Shown here piece after piece: positions 22,361 through 34,110 of a stretch of 64,000 bases of DNA. The position numbers and the translations under genes are program-made. The notes below the pieces were generated by a model. That model made no database searches and was not told the origin of the DNA. It saw only the letters and a list, made by a program, of their open reading frames with translations. Source of the stretch: Cryptomeria japonica (Eukaryota > Streptophyta > Pinopsida > Cupressales > Cupressaceae); the NCBI RefSeq assembly GCF_030272615.1, contig NC_081406.1:397827939-397891938 (forward strand), read 5' to 3'. How positions within the stretch are numbered: position 1 is the first letter of the stretch; every line of letters starts with the position of its first letter.

Positions 22361-23616
22361 TGTGTCAACTTGAATTTCATCTTCAAAATACTACTTGTAG
22401 CATATTAGTTTCACAAAATACAAAGGAAATGCTACAGGAAATCCAAACTCAACCAATGAAACTACATGAAATGAATATAAAATAAAAACATTATTACCTT
22501 CATGATTTAAGTCTCATTGTGTCCTAACTCCATTGTTCTTGGTTGCAAATGATTTGCTCTCAAACAAGAACTGGTAGCTTCCAAGATGGCATATGAAGAA
22601 TGGACTGATAGTTAACTGATACTATGATATGCAAATGATATTAAGCTAAAATGCTATGAAAATGATTTATGCTCAAAACCCTAAAATGCTATTTGCTTCA
22701 ATCTCAAACTCACGGATGCAAGATGAAGACTCCTAGATGACTATATGATTAGCTATTAGTCTATTTTTCTATTAGTCCGTTAGTTTCAAAATGGCTTAGG
22801 AGACCTCTTTTTATAGATTTTTGAGTGCATGAGCTTAGGTGGTAGAGATCAACAGTCATGATCAAATCTTGCAGATTGGATGGCTATGAGCAAGAAGCTG
22901 AAGGTTGAGAGAAAGGCAGAAGGAGAAGACAAGTCTCACTCATCTCACCTTGACTGAGGGAAAGACTTGAGAGAATATAGGATAGTTGGAGAAGATGTAG
23001 GAATGAGAGGACAAGTGGACTCGAGTCCTCCTAAGATATAGGGATGTTAGAGAGAATATAGAAGAAGGTTAGGAAATATGTGTACCTTTCCACTCAAGTT
23101 TTCAAAGCAAGTGGACTCAAGTCCTCCTAAGATATAGGGATGTTAGAGAGAATATAGAAGAAGGTTAGGAAATATGTGTACGTACACAATATTTCATTTA
23201 TTTTGGAAGTTGGAGATAACTAGCTAATAAATGTTTTGTTTATCTTATTTTGTTGAATTAATTTAACCACATGATGGATGAGTTGGCAAAGGAAAGATGA
23301 AGTGGAGATGGAAGATGAGTTGGAAAAGGGATTTAAATAATTAGGGAATTATTCAATATTTGAGACTATAGGATAGAAGAATAACCATTAAATATTAGAT
23401 ATTTAATTGATTGTTTAGAGGAATAATTAAATATTAGATATTTAATTACTTGATTAGAGGAATAAGATAAATAAATTAGTTAATAAAATATTTTAATTAA
23501 ATTAATTAATAGAAGGACATGAAATGAATTAAATAAATTAATCTTTTCAAATTAACTATTTAATAGAAGAATAATTATTAAATAAATATAAAATATAATA
23601 TTTATTTAATTGCTCA
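22361..23616 (-). repeat. Putative gypsy 5' LTR, about 1.26 kb
   Basis: On the plus strand it starts TGTGTCAACTTG, three bases after the primer-site complement. The far edge is placed at the CA of TTGCTCA (23615-23616), where the reading frame of the disrupted ORF X begins. The outer 400 bp is very AT-rich. It contains a near-perfect 73-bp duplication. With no second copy in the window, the outer border is a judgement. Confidence 0.6.
23013..23181. repeat. 73-bp duplication inside the gypsy LTR
   Basis: 23013-23085 and 23109-23181 are identical apart from one base (TCGAGTCC versus TCAAGTCC) and are separated by 23 bp. The near identity suggests the duplication is younger than most of the decay around it. 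Confidence 0.9.
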
Positions 23617-25768
23617 TAGCCATTTTTATGTGTATACAAATATCATCTGCATCTATTGCAGCAACAGGTTTAGTTGTTTGTTCATTTGGTTTTGCAATTT
23701 TTGGTTCATCTCCTAAGGATGGCATCCCAAGGACTTCTGGAACAGACTTTTGAACACTTTCTAGAGCTCTCTGAGGAACTACATCATACTCATATTTCTT
23801 TATTATTTCCCTCAAAATTTCTTGTGTCTCCTTATGAACCTCCTCATTTTTCGAATCATGATTTTATTTACTCGAGTTTTGCTTCTAAACCTTTCTTTAT
23901 TTTCCTTAAGAATCTTATCAACTTCTATCTTAGCAATCACCGGACAGAGTTGCACTAGCTCATACTCCCTAATTCTCTCTTCTTCTACTCTTGTTGTTTC
24001 TTTTCTCATATCCAAGATATCATACAAACTTTTAGGGACTTCCTATTCAATCTCCATAAGCACCTTGTTATACTTCAAATATATAATAGTAGCTTCTTCT
24101 AGAGATATTTTCCCCTTATCATCCAAACGGTCATAAAACTGGGAAAGAAATTTAAGATTACCTTGTTCTGTTATTTCTTCCTTGACTTGCTTGAGAGATA
24201 TCGAACAAAACAACTACATCTCTTGGTTTCTTACTGGTTTGACCTTCTCTGGAGGGTTGCATCTTCACAACCCTAGCAGCAGTAGCACTCTTCTTTACTT
24301 CTCTCACTACTTCATTTGATTCAGTTTCCTCTTCTGTAGTGGCTACTACATAAGCTCTTCCTAATTTTTGTTTCTTCCTCTTCCTATCTCCACCGGATGG
24401 TTTGAATTGAGGCTTAGGTGGAGGGATAGGCTTTTGAGCACCGAAGGAAGGTGTTGGCTTCCTTGTTTACCTTAGCTTCGGGGAAGGAGATTCTAGTTTG
24501 GTCTTCTTTGGTTTCACCATATCTTCTTCCTTCAGGATATTCCTCTCCCAGACCCTTTGAAATTTCCTTTGCAAGCTGCTCCACTTCCTTCCTCGCTCTT
24601 CTTTGCATTCCAGGTTTGGTGAACTGAGAGTGCGAGCTCAAACTTTCCTCCTTGTAAGTTCTAAACCTTTCCTTTGTTATATCTTGTTGAGCATATGCAT
24701 TAAGAACATCACCACTAACCTCATACCCCATGGGCATGATCCAAACTGTCCTGGGTTCAACAACCTCCATTAAACATTGATCAGTGACCACCATGAAGCA
24801 TATGGAGTCTTCATATTTCTCCATAATTTCCTTAGGAATCCTTTCTCTCCTCTGCATCATGCCTTGGAAGGTTTTGAAGTATCCCCAAAGAGTAGCTCTT
24901 TGAGCTTGTGGATCACCTAATTCATCAAGAGTTTCCTTTATCTATACCACCACCAGCCTGTCATGGACCCATTAAACTTTACCTACACTAGGGACCTAAT
25001 TCATGAAATAGAAGTATAGACAGATAATCAAAGTATTTTGAATACATGATTTTTTAACCTACTTTATCTTCTTTAGATTGTTCAATAGCTCACTCCAGAG
25101 CACCTCACACAGATCATACAATTTGTCTTCCTTGAGAATTTGAAAAGAACCATAAATGATCGTATCGGATACTGAGTTATCTCTGCTAGATTGATAAACT
25201 TTATAACTTGTTACCATAGATGCAAACCTAACATCATGTTCAATAATGTCAATGATTGTCATTGATCTCCCATCATGTTCGGAACCGATTGCCTCCATCA
25301 TAGTCGTGTTCTTTACATTCCTTATGCTAGGTACATCACCAGTTGAATTCAAGCATGTTACCACTTTGATTTCTTGCTTTGTGATCTTGTGTGGCCTATC
25401 AAGCCATATGAATTTGCCATGAACTCTGCTTAGAATGTATCTAATCCATTTAGGTTCGTCAAAGACCAAAAAATTCATGAATTGGATGAAACCCTTGTCT
25501 TGGAGTGATTTGAATTCGAGTTTAAGGTTTCCCATGCCATCTACCATGTTCTTTGTGTAAAGCTTCAGCATTTCAGCATTTTTGAGCTCTTCAAAATTGC
25601 AATGGATATAAGCCCTATCTCTTCAACATGCAAAACACCATACAAAACAGACGAAAATGCCCCTTGCAGATCATCTTCCATCAATTTATATGGGTGTTTC
25701 TTAAACTTGGGTCTTTCCCTTTCAATTATGTCAACAATCAATGGACTCACCACACCAAATGATGTCAT
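23617..25768 (-). pseudogene. ORF X, uncharacterised retroelement-associated protein
   Basis: On the minus strand a protein starts MTSFGVVSPLIVDIIERERP (25768). After a frameshift near 25567 it runs through FIQFMNFLVFDEPKWIRYIL, DRPHKITKQEIKVVTCLNST, IIDIIEHDVRFASMV and LYDLCEVLWSELLNNLKKIK to a stop at 25059. Decayed sequence follows. A further conserved-looking block (24860-24414) includes SICFMVVTDQCLMEVVEPRT and VWIMPMGYEVSGDVLNAYAQ, then a charged tail. The last readable part (24027-23617) is Lys/Glu-rich. Similar proteins recur, from memory, as hypothetical proteins in gymnosperm repeats; I know no assigned function or enzymatic motif. It lies downstream of the zinc-knuckle gag, on its strand, and is cut at 23616 by the gypsy LTR. 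Confidence 0.6.
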
Positions 25769-26198
25769 TGTCTAACTTTAGCTCATGATCAGAGAAGGTT
25801 AACGAACTCTAAAAAATACCTTTTAATCTTCAACCGGATGCAAGAAGTCTTCATCGAATCTCTTCAAAGCTCAGGGTTCACTTCACAATCTCTTCGCCAA
25901 GCTCTCCTACTCTTTTGCTTTGAATGCAATGTGAGAACTAAGAGTTAAATTTCCCTTTTATCTGTTGCATACCTATCTTTTAGGTATAATAAATGCTCAA
26001 CCCTAATTATTTTCGATGCTCTATATCTCATGAATATTATTTCAAAGTCACAAATCGGCATGAAGTCTTTCGGAGATCCTTCAGAATCAACTGCACAATC
26101 ATTCACAACCATCTGCAACCTGTCATAGCTAGTTATAGATCTTAGACAAGGGGGGTTTTAGGATCAGCATGAAAAGATTCCCCCTAAGGCCAAGTGCC

Positions 26199-27405
26199 TT
26201 ATTTACCAGATGAGGTTCTAGCACCAAAATCAGGTGCGGACTCATTCACTACATCTGAATCACCCTTTTTAACCCATTTCATCTTGTACTGCTCTTTGAT
26301 CTCTTCAACCTTCAATTTTCCCTTATCATCTAACTTGTTCTTGTCTATCGGAGCATTCTTGTTCATATTCTTGCTTTTGCAAAATTTAGCAATGTGTCTG
26401 AATTTGTTGCAAGTATAGCAAACAATGTTGTTTCTTTGATTAAGCCTAGAATTACCTTGATTTCCCTTTGATCTGCATTGATTAGAAATATGTCCAAATC
26501 TTCCACAAGCATAGCATCTTATATTTTTCCTATTTACCATAATTTTGCATTTAATTCACTTATGACCATATTTATTCCAATTGAAACATTGTCCAGAGAA
26601 TGATGAATTATTTTGATTTTCCCTATGTTTGCATTGACTTGCCATATGACCAAATTTATTGCAAACAAAGCATTTACCATTAAATTTATAAGTATTAGGC
26701 TGCCTTACCAGAGATCTCTTGTTCTGTTGACATTTAGCATTACTTTGACCAAGTCCAAAAATTTCTCCTTTCTCAAATCCAAGTCCTCCCATATCATCTT
26801 TATTCTTTGACTTTGTAGCATCTCATCTAGCTTAGTTGAGATAGTATTGAACTTTTATTTGTACTCATTAGTAGTGGTAAGTTCATCTCTAAGAATTATG
26901 ATCTATCTTTCAAGATTTTGCTCATTCTTCCTAGATAGTATCAATTCAAGCTTCAGCAGGTCATTTTCATGATTTAGTCTGCAATATTCATCAGATCTGT
27001 CATTTAATGACTGAGTCAATCTTTCCTCATTATTCTTCCTATCTTCAATCTCCTTTGTTAGCTTCATCACAATGGATTGCATTTTATTCTTCAAGATTGC
27101 ATTATCTCTAGCAAGTTTTTCACATTCATCTATCGTGTCTTTTAAGGCTTGGTCATCAATTATTTGGTCTTCTTTCTCCTTGAGTTTGTCCATAAGCTCC
27201 TTTCTCTTTTCTCTAGATGTGTTCACTTTCTCCTTCAAAGACTCAATGAAGTCTTCGACATCGCTCAGATTTATTCTCAGACTATTTGCTTATTTTCTTG
27301 TTGTATCTAGATCTTCAAGTGCCACTGTAAGTTGTTTCTGTAAACTAGATTCCATTGCTTCACTATCTTGGATCTTCCTCAAGATGCTAGGCTTCCTCGA
27401 AGTAA
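26199..27405 (-). pseudogene. Gag with coiled coil and zinc knuckles (copia-like)
   Basis: On the minus strand, directly after the primer site, a Lys/Glu-rich coiled-coil region (26903-27238, with heptad-like KELMDKLKEKEDQIIDDQAL) is followed by a series of CCHC zinc knuckles: CFVCNKFGHMASQC (about 26640-26690), a degenerate CFNWNKYGHK, CYACGRFGHISNQC (about 26480-26525) and CYTCNKFRHIAKFC (about 26385-26430). It ends in a charged tail at 26199. Frameshifts separate the blocks. The protein would bind element RNA. No protease, integrase or RT lies between it and ORF X, so the element looks non-autonomous. Confidence 0.75.
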
Positions 27406-27408
27406 CTA

Positions 27409-27421
27409 GGCTCTGGTACTA
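27409..27421 (-). promoter_or_regulatory. Primer-binding site, initiator tRNA-Met type
   Basis: On the minus strand the LTR end ...TCAACA is followed by ATTAGTACCAGAGCC. The core resembles TGGTATCAGAGC, the usual plant copia site for initiator tRNA-Met, with two differences (TAGTACCAGAGC), one of them in the conserved TGG. Confidence 0.75.
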
Positions 27422-27423
27422 AT

Positions 27424-28276
27424 TGTTGAAATCAATGAACACTAAGAGAGGGAGTGGATCAGTTTTCTGCAATTTAAAACTTTCTTTAACTGATTCTTAA
27501 ACCACCAAATGCAAATCAATAAAACTAAAGTGCAGAAACTCAACACACATAAGCACAAAACCATAACACTAGAATTTTTACGTGGAAACCCAGAAAGGGA
27601 AAAACTATGGTGGGATTGAGACCCACAATATTATAATATTGTGATCAGGAGTATAATAATATTACAAGGGGAATGTACATGCATTCAGGAACACTGTCTA
27701 GAGCTCATTGCTCAATTACAAAATAGAGGGATACAACCCCTGGAGGACTCACTATCCTACAAATGATTACAAATGACAACCGATTGTCTAAACTGGTGAT
27801 TAGCATCTACAAATGCCAAAATGTATCTTTGGTTAAGCATAGAAAGTCTTCTTCCACTATTGTAGCACACTACTATGTTCTACTCTGCTTTGTCATATAC
27901 CGAAGAACAAATCCAAGGATAGTGCATGCGAAACTACAAACAGACACTCATATAAACTTTTCACACTTCTATTGAATCCCAAAATACTCATATAGATTGG
28001 TCTTATATATCCGCATCACTACTTGTAACAAGAAATTGGTTCAATCTGATTACAAACGCACATGCGGACCAAAACAAATTGATAATACGCTTCACATAAG
28101 TCGGTACAACAATCTCAAACATGGAACCAATCAAAAAAATTATCCCAAAGATTCCACATAACACCCTACACCATAATAACCTTGTTCTTCCTAAAATATC
28201 GGATACTAGATCATCAAACTTGCACAAGAATCAACATTGAAAGCTAGGATTGTGGACTAAGGAATTCCAACCAACA
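27424..28276 (-). repeat. 5' LTR of the gag plus ORF X element, 853 bp
   Basis: On the minus strand it starts TGTTGGTTGGAATTCC (28276) and ends TTTCAACA (27424), next to the primer site. Near its 3' end it keeps the block CCCACCATAGTTTTTCCC and a TTTCCACGTAAAAAT motif (27570-27610), also present near the ends of the copia A and B LTRs. The outer border is set by the TG...CA ends and by the change to LINE-2 sequence. No second copy lies in the window. Confidence 0.68.
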
Positions 28277-29805
28277 AATCGACTACCTCTTCTACTGCAA
28301 ACAAAAATATGCACCCAAAATTGAGTTTTGCTCGATGTACTCATACTTTGTCGGACATTGTGTTCCACATTCTAGAGGGAAAAAAAACTTCTAGTAGAAT
28401 GAATTTGCATATACTGGATGATGCTTCTAATCTGAGTTGCCATCAATGACAACCCCTAAACAATCCTCAAGCACTTATCTCTTCTAGAAAAATGTCTCTT
28501 GCCAACAAGATATGCATTAAGGGATAATCTCCAAAAAAAATTAGCATCAACCATCCGTTGTAAGTCCTCCTCCATTAGCAACTGTTGGAAAAACCTCACT
28601 GTCGCATCCTGAATATCCTTCTAATTAGTAACCTCAATACCATCATTATTATACATTGAGAAGATTTTGTTGCATGACCTTCTAACCTTTACAGAACTAT
28701 GAATGAACTTGGTATTTCTATCACCATCCTTGAGCCAGGTTTCCCATGATTTTTGTCTCCAAAAAATATCCTCCCTGGCTAATACCTCCATATATTCCTA
28801 ATTAAGACTTTTCTCCTCCCTAAATTTAAACTCTATCATATCTTTCTCAATCACACTCTTATGAAGATCTTCCATCTCTTTTTCAATGGATAGTTTTTCA
28901 ACAAATACATTCTTAAACTTTTCCCTATTCCATTTTTTCAAGGACTCTTTAAGATATAGTAACTTTTTGTAAAATACAAAAGCATGATTACCTTGCCAAA
29001 CAGGCGCATTTCTCCACTAGTCCTCAACCAACTCTATAAAATCTTCCACCTTGAACCATATCATTTCAAATTTGAAAGGACACCTAACTAGCGCAATATC
29101 ATCTTGAATTAGAAGACTTATTGGATAATGATCGGACCCATGAATCAGCAATATAGTTGCTTCAGTAACCCAAGCTTTCGACAACAAGTCACCAGCTAAA
29201 AAGAAATTATCCATCTTTTCTACAATGTTGGAGAAGACAACCTGCCTATTAGTCCATGTGAAATCTCCATCCTTGAACTACACTTCAACCAATCCAATTT
29301 CCAAGGTAAAATAACTAAAATCTTGTTGCACCTGGCTAAACCGTAAAGACCCTCATTTCTTCTCCGCGGGGGATAAAGTAGCATTGAATTCTCCCCCTAA
29401 AACACAAATACGGCCCTCTAAGCTTAAAATAATATTCATCAGTTGTTCCCATACCCTTTTTTTTCAAGAGTTATAGTTAGCCTATACACATTAAACAAGT
29501 CAAATATACTTTGCAAATCTTTCAAAAAAACTCTCACCCATTGCCAGTGCTTATCCATTCTTATTGGCATAATTCTATAGAATATACATTACACAAAATC
29601 CCCAGTCCTCCAGAAGCACCACTTTCTTCAAATAACGCACCTCCCCATTTTTTAAATTGAAGATGAAAAGCCCAAATATCTTCACCTTTTAACTTAGACT
29701 CTTGGATCATCACAATGTCTGACCGCACCTAATCAAGACATCTCTTGATCAGGCACCTCTTGTCAGAGCATTTCAGCCCCTGACATTCCACAAAAGGCAC
29801 CTCAT
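28277..29805 (-). pseudogene. LINE-2 ORF2, endonuclease and start of RT region
   Basis: On the minus strand it starts MRCLLWNVRG at 29805 and shows DIVMIQESKLKGEDIWAF in another frame, VLGGEFNATL near 29395 (GDFN-type motif with Glu for Asp), FTWTNRQ near 29255 and GSDHYPISLL near 29125. A charged linker leads to WLKDGDRNTKFIH near 28720 and RFFQQLLMEED near 28590. The sequence ends at 28277, against the LTR of the neighbouring element, so the RT core and RNase H are missing here. Several frameshifts and stops are present. The remainder may lie to the left of the window if the LTR element inserted into this LINE. Confidence 0.78.
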
Positions 29806-31690
29806 TGTCTCTTCGAAGAGTCATAAGCTCTTCCCAATCTAAGTTTGGTTTGACCTTTTGCACTACCAGCTATTTCAAGTTTGACCTTGTTGGATTTTGC
29901 ACCTCTAGATTTTTTCTCCCCAATTTTTGGCTTGTCTATCTTGGCTTTAGTTTGGTTCAAATATCTCTTCGTTGTCAACCCCACTTCCCCCTGCATTCCT
30001 AAATCATCAAGATTATTAATCTCATCCTCTATTTTTTGTAAGTCTAAACCTTCCCTCTCAAGACAATCTATATCCCTATTTTCATCATTAATAAAATTTA
30101 GAGTTCTTATCAAAGACATTTGAATGTCCTTGTAGATTCCATCATCAGAGTCCTTCACACACCTATCCTCCTTACCAACTCTCTCTTCTAGACTTCCATT
30201 AATATAATGTGACTCTTTATCTTCAAAAGCGAGATCATTTGGAGTTGGTCCCCTATTCTGAAAACACACATCTGACGATTTATTTTGAAGATAATCCCCA
30301 TCCTTTTCCTCTGGCCTTATTGCTTCAATATGAAGATGTTTCTCCCTAGCTATCTCTACTTGTCACTCTCTATTTACTACAAGCTCCTCCTCTATCACTC
30401 TTTGTGGATCCTTTGCAGATTCCAAACCCTTAAAAGTCTCTACAAACTTTGAAAAATTGACAATACTCAATCATCCCTCTATAAACTAATTATTGTTGAC
30501 TACATCCATAGAGTCGTTTGTGTTATCTACCATATTCTATATTTCCATTTGATTTTCCATCTTCATATTTCTCATACCCGCCAAACTAGGATCAACCATA
30601 TTTTCCTTTTCGCCATCCTTAGGGCTTGCTCCGTTAATTGGAAATTCTTATCCTCAATAGGTGGGTTGTTCCTTCCTTCCTTTGTTGTTGTAGTAGCCTC
30701 CATCAGACTTACTAGTAAGTCCTGCAACCTATTCTGATAAAGATTCTTCCCCTTATTGTTGCTTTGACATTCTGTCTCTATATGTCTTTTTTTCTTACAC
30801 AAAGCACATACATCAATTAAATCTTCAACTTCAATGGATTATCTCTAAACTCCCTTGCCAGACTTCAGTTCCATATATTGTGGAAGTGGGTGAATAGCTT
30901 GCCATTGTATGCATATCCTAGCATACATACTATACTCATTGACCTGGAATGCCTCATCAGCCTTTATAAACACTCCCAATATCACCAATCATCTTTAGAG
31001 TTCCATTATCCCAATATTCATGTGAGAGATTATAAAGACGGATCCAAATAGGCACTAAATCAATCTCCTCCTTTTTAGGGTCAAAATTCGGCTTCCAGTC
31101 CTTAATAAAGAAACTTTTACCCCCAATAAGGAAGGGACCACTATTAAGGATCCATTTCTTGTCTTTCTCACTAGGGCTTATAACCAAGTAGAACCCATTT
31201 GGGAGGGTTTTCAAAACACACCTCTCCCCAGTTTGCATCCACCCATGAGCGAACTCTGGAGAAAGTCGACCATTCTCCATTCCACTTCATAAAAAAATCT
31301 CTACTCTTTAAAATTTGTACAAAGACTTTCCACTCATGATTATCAATGAGAAGAGAGACCACTTTCACAGTTTCAGGTCTTTTACATACCATTTTTGCAA
31401 TGATTCTAGACTTGTTTTTTTTGGCCAGTGCCAAAACTTATTCTTAATCATTTACAAATTAACCATGGGGCCTATATGTATAGAAGCAAACCCCCATTTA
31501 TTTATTTCTCACTCCCTCCCTTGGTGAATTAAATTGTTCCTCCCCTTCAAATCTTGCAAATGTCTCTTTTCCTATTCCTACCATGCCCTAAATAGAGGAT
31601 GCCACTCCATGTTATGATAACCTTCGATCCTCCTTCCTTTATAGTTCCACACCTATCGTTGTCGACCTTCTTTGAAAAATCCTAACTCCA
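29802..31690 (-). pseudogene. LINE-2 ORF1, DUF4283-type protein
   Basis: The minus strand codes for a plant LINE ORF1. A DUF4283-like region is split by a frameshift near 31270 (FEGEEQ and NKFWHWPKKT upstream, then FLIGGKSFFIKDWKPNFDPK and VPIWIRLYNLSHEYWDNGTL). A zinc-knuckle remnant with CKKKRHIETEC lies near 30770-30800. A long, charged C-terminal region (30269-29802) ends SSKRQ. The stop TGA overlaps the ORF2 ATG as ATGA at 29805-29802. The 5' end of the element is not sharply visible; coherent coding runs to about 31690. Stops are frequent. Confidence 0.75.
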
Positions 31691-32149
31691 CCATAAACAA
31701 CCAGATGTTAAAGAAGTGTTGACATGCTTGAATGGTATGAGTTATTGTGATTTTTGCTTATAGATGCTAACTCGGAGACAAGAATTATAGTTATAGTCTT
31801 GCAAAATGTGGTTAAATAAAGTTCTCTTGAAGATAATTTAATGACTTAGAATGCTTATTGTAACTGCTAAGAGTTTTGTGACTTATTTTATCTCTTGTGT
31901 AATGCATTCACCTTGAATAATTGAAGCATAGGTATGAAACTTTTGTTGTCATTATCTTACTTTGAGCTAGGAAATGTTTGAACTGAGATGTTTTAATGAT
32001 TGATAAATCCTTTAGCAAGAAGATTATGTATATTGTTTGTAAATGTGCTATAGGAAAGATATAATTTGGTTATGTTCAAAAGAAGTTTTAGATTAATGTG
32101 TGGGTATCTTCACCTTAATCTTATGACTTCTAGGAGTAAGTCGAGTATT
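31691..32149 (+). other. Non-coding 3' tail of a plus-strand gypsy element
   Basis: AT-rich sequence without ORFs, lying directly before a polypurine tract and an LTR start, so by position it is the end of that element's internal region. The rest of the internal region, including pol, is absent. Confidence 0.45.
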
Positions 32150-32162
32150 AGGGGGGGGATGA
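32150..32162 (+). promoter_or_regulatory. Polypurine tract of the long-LTR element
   Basis: Run of eight G preceded by A and followed by ATGA, immediately before TGTAGTGCCC. This is the standard plus-strand priming site next to a 3' LTR. Confidence 0.72.
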
Positions 32163-32548
32163 TGTAGTGCCCCTCCTTGACTCATCCTTTTGAGGGGGTG
32201 TGATAAACACTTTTAGGTTTGTGTGTGTTCTGATATCTTTGTCTCATTCTTATACTAATAGTCTCTTTTGGATTCGTTATGATTTATGTGGATAAAATTA
32301 TGTTCTTGACTAATATGATGATCAGACTTATGTGTAGTGATCTAGATGCTCTCATTATTCATGTATCGATTATATTGCTTATGAAGATATGATGACATCT
32401 TATTGTTGCTAACCCCATTTTATGATTGTAATGGACGAGATGATCATTTGTTGATTGTGAAGGTCTTACTACTATCTTCATGATAGAGACGATGCTAAAC
32501 CACTCATTACAAACATGATATGACGTTGTGATTCTCTCACTTGCCTAA

Positions 32549-32599
32549 TCATATATAGATATTGATATAGATATAGATATAGATATATGCATATATGCA

Positions 32600-32654
<55 letters not shown>

Positions 32655-32882
32655 GTGTGTAAATGTATATATATGTATATGCATATATATGTATACATAT
32701 ATATATATATATACATATATGTATATGTGTATACACACACACACACACACACATATACATATATGTATATATATGTGTATAAATATATATACATGTATAT
32801 GTATGTATATATGTGTATATATGTATATATATATATATGTATATATGTACATATATATATATATATATGTACACACACACAG

Positions 32883-32929
<47 letters not shown>

Positions 32930-33068
32930 TAAAGATGTACATATATATACATGTACATGTGTACGTGTATATGTGTATACATGTACATGTACATGTGTAC
33001 ATGTATATGTGTACGTCTATATGTGTATACATGTACATGTAAATGTATATACATATATGTATGTGTAT

Positions 33069-33102
<34 letters not shown>

Positions 33103-33144
33103 GTATGTGTATACACATATATATATATGTATGTGTATACATAC

Positions 33145-33175
<31 letters not shown>

Positions 33176-33178
33176 CAT

Positions 33179-33222
<44 letters not shown>

Positions 33223-33230
33223 GTATGTAT

Positions 33231-33268
<38 letters not shown>

Positions 33269-33270
33269 GT
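32549..33270. repeat. TG/TA dinucleotide microsatellite, about 720 bp
   Basis: Alternating blocks of (GATATA)n, (TGTATG)n, (TA)n, (CA)n, (TGTA)n and TACATG words. All long open frames across this block, on both strands, are artefacts of the repeat (Tyr/Ile/His/Cys/Val only). Confidence 0.97.
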
Positions 33271-33489
33271 GCCTCGTGCTTATTGGTGGTTACAAGATTT
33301 GCAAGTACTAGACATCGACTCCACTTAGCCTCACAGGTCTGAGCATGTCTTAATCCCAATGGCAAGTTGATTGGAGATGGCATGAGTTCCCTCTACACAC
33401 TCTAGGCTTAAGTCGTTGGTCTGCGTCATGTGGTATGTTGTTCAACCCTATGTCGGGTTGTCTTGTGAGTTTGCAATTATTTATTAATT

Positions 33490-34110
33490 AATAATTAATC
33501 AGTTTATATAGTTTATTTAGTATTAAATTAAATTAATCGGTGGCATTAATATTTGATATTAATGTGTGAATTATTATTATTGGAGATTTCTTATTTATTG
33601 ATGTTTATTTCATGAATTTTTATTTAATTGATGATTTTATATTATTATTAATTATTATTTTATGGTCTAATGTTTAATTGAATATTTATTATTTGAGCTT
33701 TTCATTTATTGGATTATTAATTATTTATTTATTGTCTTATTACTGGTTGAGTATTTATGCTTGTCCGTACATTTACTTATTTATTATCCATTTTGCTTAT
33801 TTGTCTGTTGTTTAGTTATTTATTTATTTATCTTCATTATTGTTTACTTATTTATTTATTTATCTTCATTATTGTTTATTTATTTATTGTTTATCTAATT
33901 CTTTATTGTTTTGATTATTTATTTATTTATTTGCCTTGTTGTTCTATTTATTGGTTATTTATTTGTTATCATTTGTGTACCTACCCCCTTGGGAGACGTG
34001 ATTGTGAGGATATTATTATTTAATTGTTTGTTTATTTATTTATATTATTTGTGGTTTTTTATTAGATTGGATCATTTATTATATTGCCTTTGATTTATTT
34101 TATTGGGATT
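33490..34110. repeat. TTTATT-rich low-complexity tract
   Basis: Irregular TTATTTATTTAT runs inside the long LTR. An open frame here (Leu/Tyr/Ile/Phe only) is repeat-driven. Confidence 0.75.

Larger units (their letters stand above)
10990..23616 (-). mobile_element. Large Ty3/gypsy (Tat/Ogre-like) retrotransposon, 3' end not found
   Basis: Read on the minus strand the order is 5' LTR (about 22361-23616), primer-binding site, long leader, gag, protease, linker, RT, RNase H, second RNase H and integrase, ending at 12435. The polyprotein order, with RT before integrase, is Ty3/gypsy. The second RNase H points to the Tat/Ogre branch. No matching 3' LTR is visible to the left, even beyond LINE-1, so the element may run to the window start or beyond, with the antisense PMD ORF and LINE-1 inside its 3' region. 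That larger extent is an inference. The right border cuts ORF X of another element, consistent with insertion there. Confidence 0.8.
28277..31690 (-). mobile_element. LINE-2, L1-type, truncated at its 3' side
   Basis: It carries ORF1 and the endonuclease half of ORF2 on the minus strand, different in sequence from LINE-1. Its 3' side stops at an LTR border (28276). LINEs usually lose their 5' ends, so loss of the 3' side is better explained by interruption through the LTR element than by incomplete reverse transcription. Confidence 0.72.

Noticed and set aside
11190-22605. 16-bp inverted match (GTCCATTCTTCATATG at 11190-11205 and its complement at 22590-22605), considered as a sign of an inverted LTR copy
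   Set aside because: The flanking sequences do not align, so it is an isolated short match in AT-rich DNA.
32478-33383. Several long open frames on both strands across the TG/TA block
   Set aside because: They are Tyr/Ile/His/Cys/Val-only translations of a dinucleotide microsatellite.
33757-34023. Plus-strand hydrophobic frame that looks like a membrane protein
   Set aside because: Produced by TTATTTATT repeats inside the long LTR; no conserved features.
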